The notes under the pieces are model-generated. The model did not search any database, was not told the DNA's origin, and was given only the letters and a program-made list of their open reading frames with translations. 64,000 bases of DNA from Bacteroidota bacterium (lineage in GTDB: Bacteria; Bacteroidota; Bacteroidia; Chitinophagales; Saprospiraceae). The stretch lies in NCBI GenBank assembly GCA_030147525.1, contig JASBVF010000010.1, positions 1 through 64,000 of the forward strand, given 5' to 3'. Shown here one piece after another: positions 44,727-52,498 of this stretch. Position 1 is the stretch's first letter, and every line of letters starts with the position of its first letter. The position numbers and the translations under genes were made by a program.

Positions 44727-45149
44727 TCACCTAAGCAACTCAATCTCATACGACCAAGTAATCTCCGCCGTCTTCTCCAGCATCCTCGCCACCGAGCAAT
44801 ATTTATCCACCGACATCCCGATAGCTTTAGCCACTTTCGCCTCATCCAGATTCCCCTTTAAAATGAAATGCATGTGGATTTTTTTAAAAACGGCCGGCAC
44901 CTCGTCCAAAGCCCGTTCGCCGCTGACCTCCACCCGGACGTCCTCCGGCGGTTGCCGCATTTTTTTTAAAAGGGAAACCACGTCGATGCTGCTGCAACCT
45001 GCCAGGCTCATCAGCAGCAACTGCATGGGCCGGATGCCCTTGCCCTCGCCGCCGATATCCGGACTACCGTCAAGGTGAACAATATTCCCGTCGTCGTTGG
45101 AGCCTTCGAAGTGGACGGCGTCGTTGAGTCGTTTGAGTTGTATCTTCAT
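44727..45149 (-). CDS. OsmC-family peroxidase-like protein
   Basis: 140 residues from ATG 45149 (a TTG three codons upstream is less likely). It has the OsmC/Ohr-type fold with both redox cysteines: one in LAGCSSIDVV and one in DKYCSVARML. Family members reduce organic hydroperoxides with thiols. It sits 33 bp after argH on the same strand, so it may be transcribed with the arginine operon, although the pathway does not need it. Confidence 0.9.
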   Translation of the reverse strand: MKIQLKRLNDAVHFEGSNDDGNIVHLDGSPDIGGEGKGIRPMQLLLMSLAGCSSIDVVSLLKKMRQPPEDVRVEVSGERALDEVPAVFKKIHMHFILKGNLDEAKVAKAIGMSVDKYCSVARMLEKTAEITWSYEIELLR

Positions 45150-45182
45150 GTGAATCAATCAGTTATTTTGTGTGAAAGTAGT

Positions 45183-46514
45183 TTATTCAACCAGTTTTTC
45201 TGCCATACCAATGCTTCCTTCGAAATCGAAACCAGCCATCACCGCCTCGAATTTCCGGCGGATTTCCGGCAGGCAGAGGTTGCCGACGCTGCCCTCGTGA
45301 GTGTGTTGTATTTCACCTTCGAAGGCAAATGTCCCGTTCTCCACCATCTGCCCGACCTGCCGGTAAGCTTCCCGGAAAGGAACACCTTCCAGCACCAGCC
45401 GGTTGACAACTTCCACGGTGTAGAGGTGGCGGTATTTTTCATCCTGCAAAATCGCCAGATTCACTTGAAACTGCGGAATGCTCAAAATGGCCAGCCGAAG
45501 GCAATCCTTCAGGCTGCCCAGCGCCGGGAACACCACTTCTTTCAGCAACTGGAAATCCCGGTGGTAGCCGCTCGTGAGGTTGCCTGCCAGCGAGGTCACT
45601 TGCTGGGGCAGGTTTTGCAGCAGGTTGCAGCGGCCCCGGATCAACTCGAAAACATCGGGATTTTTTTTGTGCGGCATGATGCTGGAGCCGGTCGTGAAGG
45701 CGTCCGGCAGCTTCAAAAAACTGAAATTCTGGCTGTTGAAAAGGCAAACGTCAGCGGCGAATTTGCCCAGCGTAGCGCTCAGCGCCGCCACTGCAAAACC
45801 GAGAGACTGCTCCGACTTGCCCCGCCCGAGTTGCGCATGTATCACGTTGTAATTCAGGTCGTTAAATCCCAACAACCGGGTCGTCATCTGCCGGTCAAGC
45901 GGGAAGGAACTGCCGTAGCCTGCCGCCGATCCCAGCGGGTTTTGGTTGACGATGTCAAACACGCTACGCCACAGCCGCAGGTCGTCTGCCAGCGTTTCTG
46001 CATACGCCCCGAACCACAGCCCGAACGACGAAACCATCGCCACCTGCGTGTGCGTGTAGCCGGGCATCAGCACGTTTTGGTGCTCCCCGCTTTGCGCCAG
46101 CAGTACCTCAAACAGTTCGCCCGTCAGCCCGGCGATTTCCCGGATTTCGGAACGAAAAAACAGCCTCAGGTCCACCAGCACCTGGTCGTTGCGGGAGCGG
46201 CCGGAATGGATTTTTTTACCGGCATCGCCCAGCGTGCGGGTGAGTTGCAGTTCAATCTGCGAATGCACGTCCTCCACGCCGTCTTCAATGGTGAAATTTC
46301 CAGCCTCGATTTCCCGGTAAATCTTTTTCAATTCCGGTTGCAAAACTGCCAGTTCCTCCTGCGTCAGCAGTCCGATGGACGCCAGCATTTCGATGTGTGC
46401 CAGCGTTCCCTGCACGTCAAATTTCGCCAGTTGCAGGTCGAGGACGTTGTCCTGCCCGATGGTGAATTTTTCAACTAACTCGTTGGTTGTCTGATTTTTA
46501 GACCAAAGTTTCAT
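45183..46514 (-). CDS. argH: Argininosuccinate lyase
   Basis: 443 residues of the fumarase/aspartase superfamily. It cleaves argininosuccinate into arginine and fumarate. The signature GSSIMPHKKNPDVFE (catalytic flexible loop) and the early motifs DVHSQIELQL and GRSRNDQV are present. Its ATG overlaps the stop of the M20 deacylase gene by 4 bp (ATGA), so the two are translationally coupled. It is the last biosynthetic gene of the operon. Confidence 0.96.
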   Translation of the reverse strand: MKLWSKNQTTNELVEKFTIGQDNVLDLQLAKFDVQGTLAHIEMLASIGLLTQEELAVLQPELKKIYREIEAGNFTIEDGVEDVHSQIELQLTRTLGDAGKKIHSGRSRNDQVLVDLRLFFRSEIREIAGLTGELFEVLLAQSGEHQNVLMPGYTHTQVAMVSSFGLWFGAYAETLADDLRLWRSVFDIVNQNPLGSAAGYGSSFPLDRQMTTRLLGFNDLNYNVIHAQLGRGKSEQSLGFAVAALSATLGKFAADVCLFNSQNFSFLKLPDAFTTGSSIMPHKKNPDVFELIRGRCNLLQNLPQQVTSLAGNLTSGYHRDFQLLKEVVFPALGSLKDCLRLAILSIPQFQVNLAILQDEKYRHLYTVEVVNRLVLEGVPFREAYRQVGQMVENGTFAFEGEIQHTHEGSVGNLCLPEIRRKFEAVMAGFDFEGSIGMAEKLVE

Positions 46515-47575
46515 TTGCCTGTTTCAATGAGTTTTGTATAAATTTCAATCCCCTCCTCGATTTCTTTCAAATAAACAAATTCGTCCGCCGTATGCGACCT
46601 GGCACTGTCGCCCGGCCCGATTTTGAGCGTTTGGAACGGCATCAGTGCCTGGTCGGAGAGGGTGGGGGAACCGTAGCAACCCAGCCCCAGCTCAGTCCCT
46701 CGCTGCACCAGCGGATGCGCCGGGTCGATGCGGGAGGAATTCAGCCGGAAAGACCGGGGCCGCAATTCCGAGCGAACCTGTTTTTTCAAAATTTCAAACG
46801 CCTCCTCGTTCGAGTAGCACTCGTTCGTGCGGACGTCGATCACGAAGCGGCAACTGTCCGGCACGACGTTGTGTTGGGTACCCGCCTCGATCTGCGTCAC
46901 CGAAATTTTCACCGGGCCGAGCAGTTCGGAGGTTTTTTCAAAAGTAAAATTGCGCAGCCTTTCGATGTCCTCCAGGGCGAGGTAGATAGCGTTCACGCCC
47001 TCGTTGCGGGCGGCGTGACCGGCGACGCCTTTCGCCTCGCCGTCGATCACCATCAGGCCCTTTTCGGCAATTGCCATCTGCATCTGCGTGGGTTCCCCGA
47101 CGATGCCTGCGGCAATGGGGCCGAGTTCTGGTAAAACCATCGCAACACCGTGATTTCCAGAGATTTCCTCCTCTGCCGAACCGAGAAAAATGAGGTTCCA
47201 GGGCAGCGTTTTTCTATCATAAAAATGCGTGAAAACTGCCGCCAGCGCCACCAGCGAAGCCCCGGCGTCGTTGCTGCCGAGACCGTACAATTTCCCGTCC
47301 TCGACGACCGGTTCGAAGGGGTCACGCTGCCACCCCTTCACCGGCCGCACGGTGTCGTGATGGGAGTTGAGCAACAGCACGGGTTTGCCCTCATCCCAGT
47401 GCTTCGATTTTGCCCAAACATTGTTGCCCATCCTCTGCACGGGGATGTTTTTTTGGTGAAAAAACGCCGCCAGCAGGTCCGCCGTCCGGTCCTCTTCCCT
47501 GGAAAAGGAGGGTGTTGCGATCAGGCGTTTGAGCAATTCGATGGCTTCCGATGTCAGTTGTGGGCTTACCGGCAT
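46511..47575 (-). CDS. argE: M20-family deacylase, arginine pathway (N-acyl-ornithine/citrulline deacylase)
   Basis: 354 residues from ATG 47575. It is a di-zinc M20 peptidase-fold hydrolase: SHHDTVRPV supplies the first metal ligands, LGSNDAGASL the bridging Asp, and LGSAEEEISG the catalytic Glu pair. Between an N-acyl-ornithine carbamoyltransferase and argH, the expected substrate is an N-acyl-citrulline rather than acetylornithine. The symbol is used in that broad sense. The gene overlaps argB by about 10 bp and argH by 4 bp. Confidence 0.87.
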   Translation of the reverse strand: MPVSPQLTSEAIELLKRLIATPSFSREEDRTADLLAAFFHQKNIPVQRMGNNVWAKSKHWDEGKPVLLLNSHHDTVRPVKGWQRDPFEPVVEDGKLYGLGSNDAGASLVALAAVFTHFYDRKTLPWNLIFLGSAEEEISGNHGVAMVLPELGPIAAGIVGEPTQMQMAIAEKGLMVIDGEAKGVAGHAARNEGVNAIYLALEDIERLRNFTFEKTSELLGPVKISVTQIEAGTQHNVVPDSCRFVIDVRTNECYSNEEAFEILKKQVRSELRPRSFRLNSSRIDPAHPLVQRGTELGLGCYGSPTLSDQALMPFQTLKIGPGDSARSHTADEFVYLKEIEEGIEIYTKLIETGK

Positions 47576-48345
47576 ATCGTGGTTCCTTTTTGAAAACTGC
47601 CGGGCGCAATGCCACCCCGGCCACAAATCACAACTTCCGCCACACCCGCATCAATGGCAGCGAAGGCATTATCCAGCTTCGGGATCATGCCGTCGCTGAT
47701 GGTACCTTGCGATTTGTACTTGGCAAAATCTGCGGGCAGCAGCCGCTCAATCACCGAATTTTCATCCGCCGGATCGAGCAGTACGCCGTTTTTTTCAAAA
47801 CAAAATTTCAGGGTCACGTCGAAATCCTGCGCCAGTGCTACGGCCAGCGTCGTGGCGATTGTATCGGCGTTGGTGTTGAGTAATTGCCCCTGACCGTTGT
47901 GCGTGATGGCGCAGAAAACGGGCGTCAGGTTTTGATTTAAAAAATTGATAATCAGTTGTTTATTTGTCGTTTCGACGTCGCCGGCAAAGCCATAGTCGAT
48001 CGTTTTTACCGGTCTTTTTTTAGCTAAAATGGAATTCCCGTCCGCTCCGCTCAGCCCGATTGCATCGCAACCGAGCGACTGAAGCCGGGCCACCACCGTC
48101 TTGTTCAGCAAACCGGCGTACACCATCGTCACCACCTCCAACGTGGCGGCATCGGTGATGCGGCGGCCCTCAACCATCTTCGGTTCGATGCCGAGTTGGC
48201 GGCTCAGTTCGCTCGACTTTTTGCCGCCGCCGTGGACGAGGATTTTTGCGCCTTCGATTTTTGAAAAATCAGCCAGCGCTTCGTTCAGCCGGGCATCGTC
48301 ATCGAGCAGTTTACCGCCTATTTTCAGGATGGTGAGCTTTTGCAT
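47566..48345 (-). CDS. argB: N-acetylglutamate kinase
   Basis: 259 residues of the amino-acid-kinase fold. It phosphorylates N-acetylglutamate (or the succinyl analogue). The start LTILKIGGKLLDD and the segment AKILVHGGGKKSSELSRQLG are the nucleotide- and substrate-binding glycine loops; ADGNSILAKKRP and SDGMIPKLDNAFAAI match the family C-terminal half. It lies 121 bp downstream of argF', and that gap contains a hairpin element. It overlaps the next gene. Confidence 0.94.
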   Translation of the reverse strand: MQKLTILKIGGKLLDDDARLNEALADFSKIEGAKILVHGGGKKSSELSRQLGIEPKMVEGRRITDAATLEVVTMVYAGLLNKTVVARLQSLGCDAIGLSGADGNSILAKKRPVKTIDYGFAGDVETTNKQLIINFLNQNLTPVFCAITHNGQGQLLNTNADTIATTLAVALAQDFDVTLKFCFEKNGVLLDPADENSVIERLLPADFAKYKSQGTISDGMIPKLDNAFAAIDAGVAEVVICGRGGIAPGSFQKGTTICR

Positions 48346-48347
48346 GG

Positions 48348-48465
48348 CTTCACTTTTGGGAGGATTGGATCACGGATGACACGGATCAGGCGGATAAAAA
48401 CGGATTTTTTGAAGTGGAAAATCCGTGAAAATCCGTCGCATCCGTCCAATTCGTGATCAAATCCT
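48348..48465. repeat. MITE/REPIN-like hairpin in the argF'-argB gap
   Basis: The left arm 48361-48408 and right arm 48418-48465 are inverted, with CGGAT cores conserved at the same steps and the spacer bases between cores diverged. The spacing loop is about 9 nt. It belongs to the same sequence family as the repeats at 44186-44713, and the flank CTTCACTTTTGGG matches the flank of that element read in reverse. No gene lies inside. Confidence 0.75.
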
Positions 48466-48466
48466 G

Positions 48467-49441
48467 TCACGTGTGTTTGTTTAAAATTTCCTCCAACACC
48501 GCCTGCGCCGCAAACTCCCGGTTTTTCGCCTGCTCAAAAATCAGGCACGAGGGATCGTCCAACACGGCATCCTCGACGACCACGTTGCGGCGGACGGGGA
48601 GGCAGTGCATGAAACGGGCTTGGTTCGTCAGTGCCATTTTTTCGGCTGTCACGGTCCAGTTTTCTTTGGGTGAGATGATCCGCCCGTAGTCCGTGTACGA
48701 CGACCAGTTTTTAGCATAAATAAAATCCGCTCCTTCAAAGGCCTTGCGCTGATTGTATTCAATCTGCACGTTGTCAACGAATTGTGGCGCCAGTTCAGCT
48801 CCCGGTGGGTGCGTTACGACCAGTTCGACGTCCCGGGCTTTCATCCACTCGACGAAGGAATTGGCAACGGCCTGCGGCAATGCCCGTGGATGTGGCGCCC
48901 AGGTAAGCACGACTTTCGGGCGGGCCGTTTTTTTATGCGCCTCGATGGTCACGGCGTCGGTGAGCGATTGCAGCGGGTGCAGCGTCGCCGATTCCAGGCT
49001 GATGACAGGGACGGTAGCATGTTTTTGAAACTGCCGGAGCACGACCTCGGCGTAGTCCCGCTCCCGGTCCGTCAGTGTCGGGAAGGTGCGGATGCCGATG
49101 ACGTCAGCGTACTGGCTGACGACGCCGGCGGCTTCCCGGACGTGTTCCGCTTTGTCGCCGTCCATGACGACGCCGTCCTCAAATTCGATTTTCCAACCGG
49201 CATCGGCATTCATGGAAATGACGTTCATGCCGAGGTTGAGGCCCGCTTTTTCCGTACTCAGGCGAGTGCGGAGGCTGGGGTTGAAGAAGAGGAGGACGAG
49301 GGTTTTGGGATTTTGGATGTTGGATTTTGGATTTACGATTGGGGATTCAAACACCGATGCATGTTTAATCGAAAGCGCTTTGTGGATCAGCGCTTCGATA
49401 TTGGGGACGTCGTGGATGGAGGTGAAATGGTTCATCATCAT
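48467..49441 (-). CDS. argF': N-acetyl/succinyl-ornithine carbamoyltransferase
   Basis: 324 residues. Carbamoyl-phosphate binding is by FFNPSLRTRLST. HCLPVRRNVVVEDAVLD and the lack of the plain-ornithine SMG loop point to the N-acylated-ornithine enzyme typical of Bacteroidota; acetyl or succinyl cannot be decided by eye. Residues 33-46 (SPIVNPKSNIQNPK) are encoded by an ATCCAAA-type simple repeat just before the first catalytic loop, an apparent in-frame insertion. Three consecutive ATG codons begin at 49441, the first overlapping the argD stop in ATGA. Confidence 0.92.
   Translation of the reverse strand: MMMNHFTSIHDVPNIEALIHKALSIKHASVFESPIVNPKSNIQNPKTLVLLFFNPSLRTRLSTEKAGLNLGMNVISMNADAGWKIEFEDGVVMDGDKAEHVREAAGVVSQYADVIGIRTFPTLTDRERDYAEVVLRQFQKHATVPVISLESATLHPLQSLTDAVTIEAHKKTARPKVVLTWAPHPRALPQAVANSFVEWMKARDVELVVTHPPGAELAPQFVDNVQIEYNQRKAFEGADFIYAKNWSSYTDYGRIISPKENWTVTAEKMALTNQARFMHCLPVRRNVVVEDAVLDDPSCLIFEQAKNREFAAQAVLEEILNKHT
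49304..49345 (-). repeat. Simple repeat inside argF' coding sequence
   Basis: On the coding strand, ATCCAAA/ATCCAAC units occur with 8-9-nt periodicity and encode NPKSNIQNPK. Frame is preserved. Confidence 0.75.
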
Positions 49442-50592
49442 TTTTTAACTATTTCCAAATCTATAGTGGTCAGGCATTCTCCGAACGCCCCCAAAAACGC
49501 CTCCACTTCCGCATCCCCCACCGTCAGCGGGGGCAGCAGGCGCATCACATTTTTACTGGAAGCCGAGCCGGTGAAAACGCCAAACTCATCAAGCATCCGC
49601 TGGCGGAGCGGGCCGGCCGGGAAGCCAAACTCTACCCCGATCATCAGCCCTTCGCCCCGGACTTCTTCAACGCCTTCGAAACCGGCGAGCGCCGAAATCA
49701 ATCGTTCACCCTGACGGGCTGCATTGGCGATAAGTTTTTCATTTTCAATCACTTCCAATACCGCCAAAGCTGCTGCACAGGCCAGGTGATTGCCGCCGAA
49801 AGTAGTGCCGAGCAGCCCGTGTTTCGCCTTGAATTTCGGGTGAATGAGTACCCCGCCGATGGGAAAACCGTTGCCCATGCCCTTGGCCACCGTAATCAAA
49901 TCCGGTTCGATGCCGGCGTGCTGGAAGGCGAAAAATTGCCCGCTGCGACCGTAGCCCGACTGGATTTCATCGAGAATCAGCACGGCGCCATGTTTTTTAC
50001 AAAACTGGGAAACCATGCGCAAAAACACCGCATCCGGTACATGAATGCCGCCGATGCCCTGAATGCCTTCGATGATGACGGCGCAAACATCGCCCCCGGA
50101 CAGGTGCCGCTCCACACTTTCGAGGTCGTTCCAGGGCAAGAATTCTCGCCCGAAACCCCGGTTCAGCGGAGCGACGATGCTGTCGTTGTGTGTAACATTG
50201 ACGGCGGCGGCAGTGCGGCCGTGGAAGGCTTTTTCAAAAGCTAAAATCTTCGTTTTGCCGGTGTGAAACGAGGCCAGTTTCAGTGCATTTTCAATGGCTT
50301 CGGCGCCGGAGTTGACCAGGAAAAGCTGGTATTCTTCGCAGCCGGAAAGTTGGCCGAGTTTTTCCGCCAGTTCCTGTTGCAATGGGATTTTGACGGAATT
50401 TGAGTAAAATCCGATTTTTTGCAACTGCTCCGTGATGCGTAGCACGTAATGCGGGTGCGAGTGGCCAATGGAAATGACGGCATGGCCACCGTAAAAATCG
50501 AGGTAGCGGCGGCCCGAAGCGTCGAAGACGTAGCAGCCTTCGCCTCGCTGGATCTCGATGTCGAAAAGTGGATATACGTCGAAGAGGTTCAT
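49438..50592 (-). CDS. argD: Acetylornithine aminotransferase
   Basis: 384 residues of class-III PLP aminotransferases. It converts N-acyl-glutamate semialdehyde to N-acyl-ornithine. Motifs: YLDFYGGHAVISIGHSHP, NSGAEAIENALKLA, the PLP Asp in ILDEIQSGYGRSG, and the Schiff-base Lys in LITVAKGMGNGFPIG. The gene is 49 bp downstream of argC and overlaps argF' by 4 bp. The short upstream gap contains half of a repeat shared with the argG region. Confidence 0.95.
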   Translation of the reverse strand: MNLFDVYPLFDIEIQRGEGCYVFDASGRRYLDFYGGHAVISIGHSHPHYVLRITEQLQKIGFYSNSVKIPLQQELAEKLGQLSGCEEYQLFLVNSGAEAIENALKLASFHTGKTKILAFEKAFHGRTAAAVNVTHNDSIVAPLNRGFGREFLPWNDLESVERHLSGGDVCAVIIEGIQGIGGIHVPDAVFLRMVSQFCKKHGAVLILDEIQSGYGRSGQFFAFQHAGIEPDLITVAKGMGNGFPIGGVLIHPKFKAKHGLLGTTFGGNHLACAAALAVLEVIENEKLIANAARQGERLISALAGFEGVEEVRGEGLMIGVEFGFPAGPLRQRMLDEFGVFTGSASSKNVMRLLPPLTVGDAEVEAFLGAFGECLTTIDLEIVKK

Positions 50593-50601
50593 TTTTGTGA
50601 G

Positions 50602-50630
50602 TTGGTGAATTAGTAAATTGGTGAATTGGG
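50602..50630 (-). repeat. Single arm of the TTGGTGAATTAG repeat (argC-argD gap)
   Basis: Read on the minus strand, these 29 nt are identical to 53738-53766, the right arm and adjoining loop of the hairpin downstream of the GNAT gene. The unit is an 8-nt tandem (AATTCACC / AATTTACT). Confidence 0.75.
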
Positions 50631-50641
50631 AGTGGCGACAA

Positions 50642-51607
50642 TTAAAAAGCTATCGATTTCAGTTTCAAACCCTCCGTTTCCTCCAGTCCGCACATCAGGT
50701 TCATGTTCTGAACGGCCTGGCCGGAAGCGCCTTTCAGCAGGTTGTCGATGATGCTGATAATCAGTATTTTATCCTCGTGTTTTTCTAAAAAAAGCATGCA
50801 GTTGTTCGTGCCAACGACCTGTTTGAGCGATGGATTTTTACCCGCCACTTTTGTGAAAGGAGCGTTTTGATAAAATGTCTGGTAAAGCTCTTGCAGGCGC
50901 TCCTCAGATTCGTCCGTGCGGGTATAGAGGCTGGCGAAAATACCCCGTGAAAAATTCCCACGGACGGGAAGGAAGTTAATGTTTTTATCAAAACCCGCCT
51001 GCAACTGCCGGATGCTTTGCCCGATTTCACCTAAATGTTGGTGGTCGAAAGCCTTGTAAATCGAGAGGTTATTGTTTCGCCAGCTGAAATGCGAGGTTTC
51101 TGTGGGTTGCTGCCCGGCTCCCGTCGAGCCGGTGATGGCGTGCACGTGGACTTCGTCTTTCAGCAAACCAGCTTCGGCGAGGGGCAGTAATCCCAATTGG
51201 ATGGCCGTGGCAAAACAACCCGGATTGGCGATTTTTTTTGCTTCGCAAATGGCAGGGCGGTTCAGTTCAGGCAGGCCGTACACGAATTCGTTGCCGGGGC
51301 GTTTCATCCTGAAATCAGTGCTTAAATCAATGATTTTCAGGTTGTTGGAAAAAGAATTTTCTTTCAAAAACGCTTCCGAAGCGCCATGCCCGGAGCAAAG
51401 AAACAGCACGTCCGGCTCCTCCGGTACTTTGCCGGTGAACGTTTGAAAAAACTCTCCTTCCAGGTCGGCGTGGATGCTGCTGACGGGCTTGCCTGCCTGG
51501 CTTTTGCTCTGAACGAAGGCGATTTCCGCCTCCGGGTGATGGAGCAAAAGTCGGATGAGTTCGCCTGCCGTGTAGCCTGCGCCGCCGATGATGCCGGTTT
51601 TTAGCAT
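50642..51607 (-). CDS. argC: N-acetyl-gamma-glutamyl-phosphate reductase
   Basis: 321 residues from ATG 51607, where MLKTGIIGGAGYTAGELIRL gives the NADP-binding start; the in-frame codons upstream are not conserved-looking. The active-site cysteine is in ANPGCFATAI and the histidine in YKAFDHQHLGEIG. It reduces the acyl phosphate made by ArgB. It is the first gene of the distal arginine block; the HNH gene pair lies divergently upstream, so a promoter for argC must be present in the 83-bp gap. Confidence 0.94.
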   Translation of the reverse strand: MLKTGIIGGAGYTAGELIRLLLHHPEAEIAFVQSKSQAGKPVSSIHADLEGEFFQTFTGKVPEEPDVLFLCSGHGASEAFLKENSFSNNLKIIDLSTDFRMKRPGNEFVYGLPELNRPAICEAKKIANPGCFATAIQLGLLPLAEAGLLKDEVHVHAITGSTGAGQQPTETSHFSWRNNNLSIYKAFDHQHLGEIGQSIRQLQAGFDKNINFLPVRGNFSRGIFASLYTRTDESEERLQELYQTFYQNAPFTKVAGKNPSLKQVVGTNNCMLFLEKHEDKILIISIIDNLLKGASGQAVQNMNLMCGLEETEGLKLKSIAF

Positions 51608-51690
51608 GGTTGATTTAAAGTTGTGAGGATGGCCTTGCAAAGCTTTCAACCTTTCCTCTTTTCAATTATTTTTGTTTAAAATTCTTTCAA

Positions 51691-52077
51691 ATGGTTTCTC
51701 AAATTTCAATCAATGAGCTTTTAGAGGGGGTGCAAAAACTGAGCGCTGAGGATTTTGATTTGTTTTTTAAAAAGATTCAAAAACTCAGGACTGAGAAGGA
51801 ATTTACGACTTTGTCCGATTACGAACGCAACCTGCTCGAAAGAATCAAAGCCGGTCTTCCCCTCCCCTTCAAGAAACGCTTCTTCCATCTTACCGGTAAA
51901 CGGGACGAAGAAACCTTGACTTCCAAAGAGCACGAAGAACTGTTAGAACTGACAGAGAAATACGAGCAATATGAACTTGACCGCCTCCGGTTAATGGTTC
52001 AATTAGCTGAATCACGGGGTATCTCCTTGCCCGAGCTCGTAAAACAATTTAACCTTTCCCCTCAGCCAAATGCCTAA
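51691..52077 (+). CDS. Small helical protein paired with HNH nuclease (unknown function)
   Basis: 128 residues, predicted mostly helical (ISINELLEGVQKLSAEDFDLFFKKIQKL, in two parts: an N-terminal helix pair and a C-terminal LTEKYEQYELDRL stretch). I do not recognise a named domain. It overlaps the HNH gene by 8 bp, and similar small-ORF plus HNH pairs are common in cyanobacteria and Bacteroidota, so it may be the partner or antitoxin-like half of a mobile pair. It lies on the strand opposite to the arginine genes. Confidence 0.75.
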   Translation: MVSQISINELLEGVQKLSAEDFDLFFKKIQKLRTEKEFTTLSDYERNLLERIKAGLPLPFKKRFFHLTGKRDEETLTSKEHEELLELTEKYEQYELDRLRLMVQLAESRGISLPELVKQFNLSPQPNA

Positions 52078-52369
52078 AAAGAAGGTTTCCCCACATTTGA
52101 GAAAACATGTTGCCGACCGGGCGCTGGGATGCTGCGAATACTGCATGAGCCAGGAATATTACTTGACACACGGTTTTTCCATTGATCACATCAATCCAGT
52201 CGGAAATTCCGATCCTGACAACCTTGCTTTAGCCTGCCAGGGTTGCAATAATTTCAAATTCACTAAAAAACAGGCAATCGATCCTGAATCAGGGACTTAC
52301 GCAGCCATTTTCAACCCAAGAGCAGACGAGTGGAAGTCACATTTTCGCTGGAATGAAAACTTCACGTAA
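52070..52369 (+). CDS. HNH endonuclease, C-terminally shortened by an in-frame stop
   Basis: 99 codons to the TAA at 52367-52369. The HNH core is intact: CCEYCMSQE (first zinc-type pair), FSIDHINPVGNSDPDNLAL (catalytic DH) and CQGCNNFK (second pair). Reading on after TAA gives VVGITPTGRSTVIALQLNR and further plausible residues to 52498, which matches how relatives of this family usually end. The gene therefore seems to carry one nonsense codon. The catalytic residues lie before the stop, so activity cannot be excluded. Confidence 0.85.
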   Translation: MPKKKVSPHLRKHVADRALGCCEYCMSQEYYLTHGFSIDHINPVGNSDPDNLALACQGCNNFKFTKKQAIDPESGTYAAIFNPRADEWKSHFRWNENFT

Positions 52370-52498
52370 GTCGTCGGCATTACACCCACTGGCAGATCGA
52401 CCGTAATTGCACTTCAGCTAAATCGTGATTTTCTTCAAAACCAACGGGTACTTTACCGGGCGATGGGCATTCATCCGCCTGCTCATTCAGTTGCTTAA
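52370..52498 (+). pseudogene. In-frame continuation of the HNH gene behind the TAA
   Basis: 42 sense codons followed by TAA at 52496-52498, in the same frame as the HNH gene. The first residues (VVGITPTGRSTV) look like the conserved C-terminal strand of this HNH family. No frameshift is needed; only the TAA separates it from the upstream part. Its end overlaps the argG stop by a few bases in convergent orientation. Confidence 0.65.

Noticed and set aside
45075-46478. A 467-codon open frame on the plus strand opposite argH
   Set aside because: argH on the minus strand is unambiguous and the plus-strand product is Q/H/R-rich without any domain.
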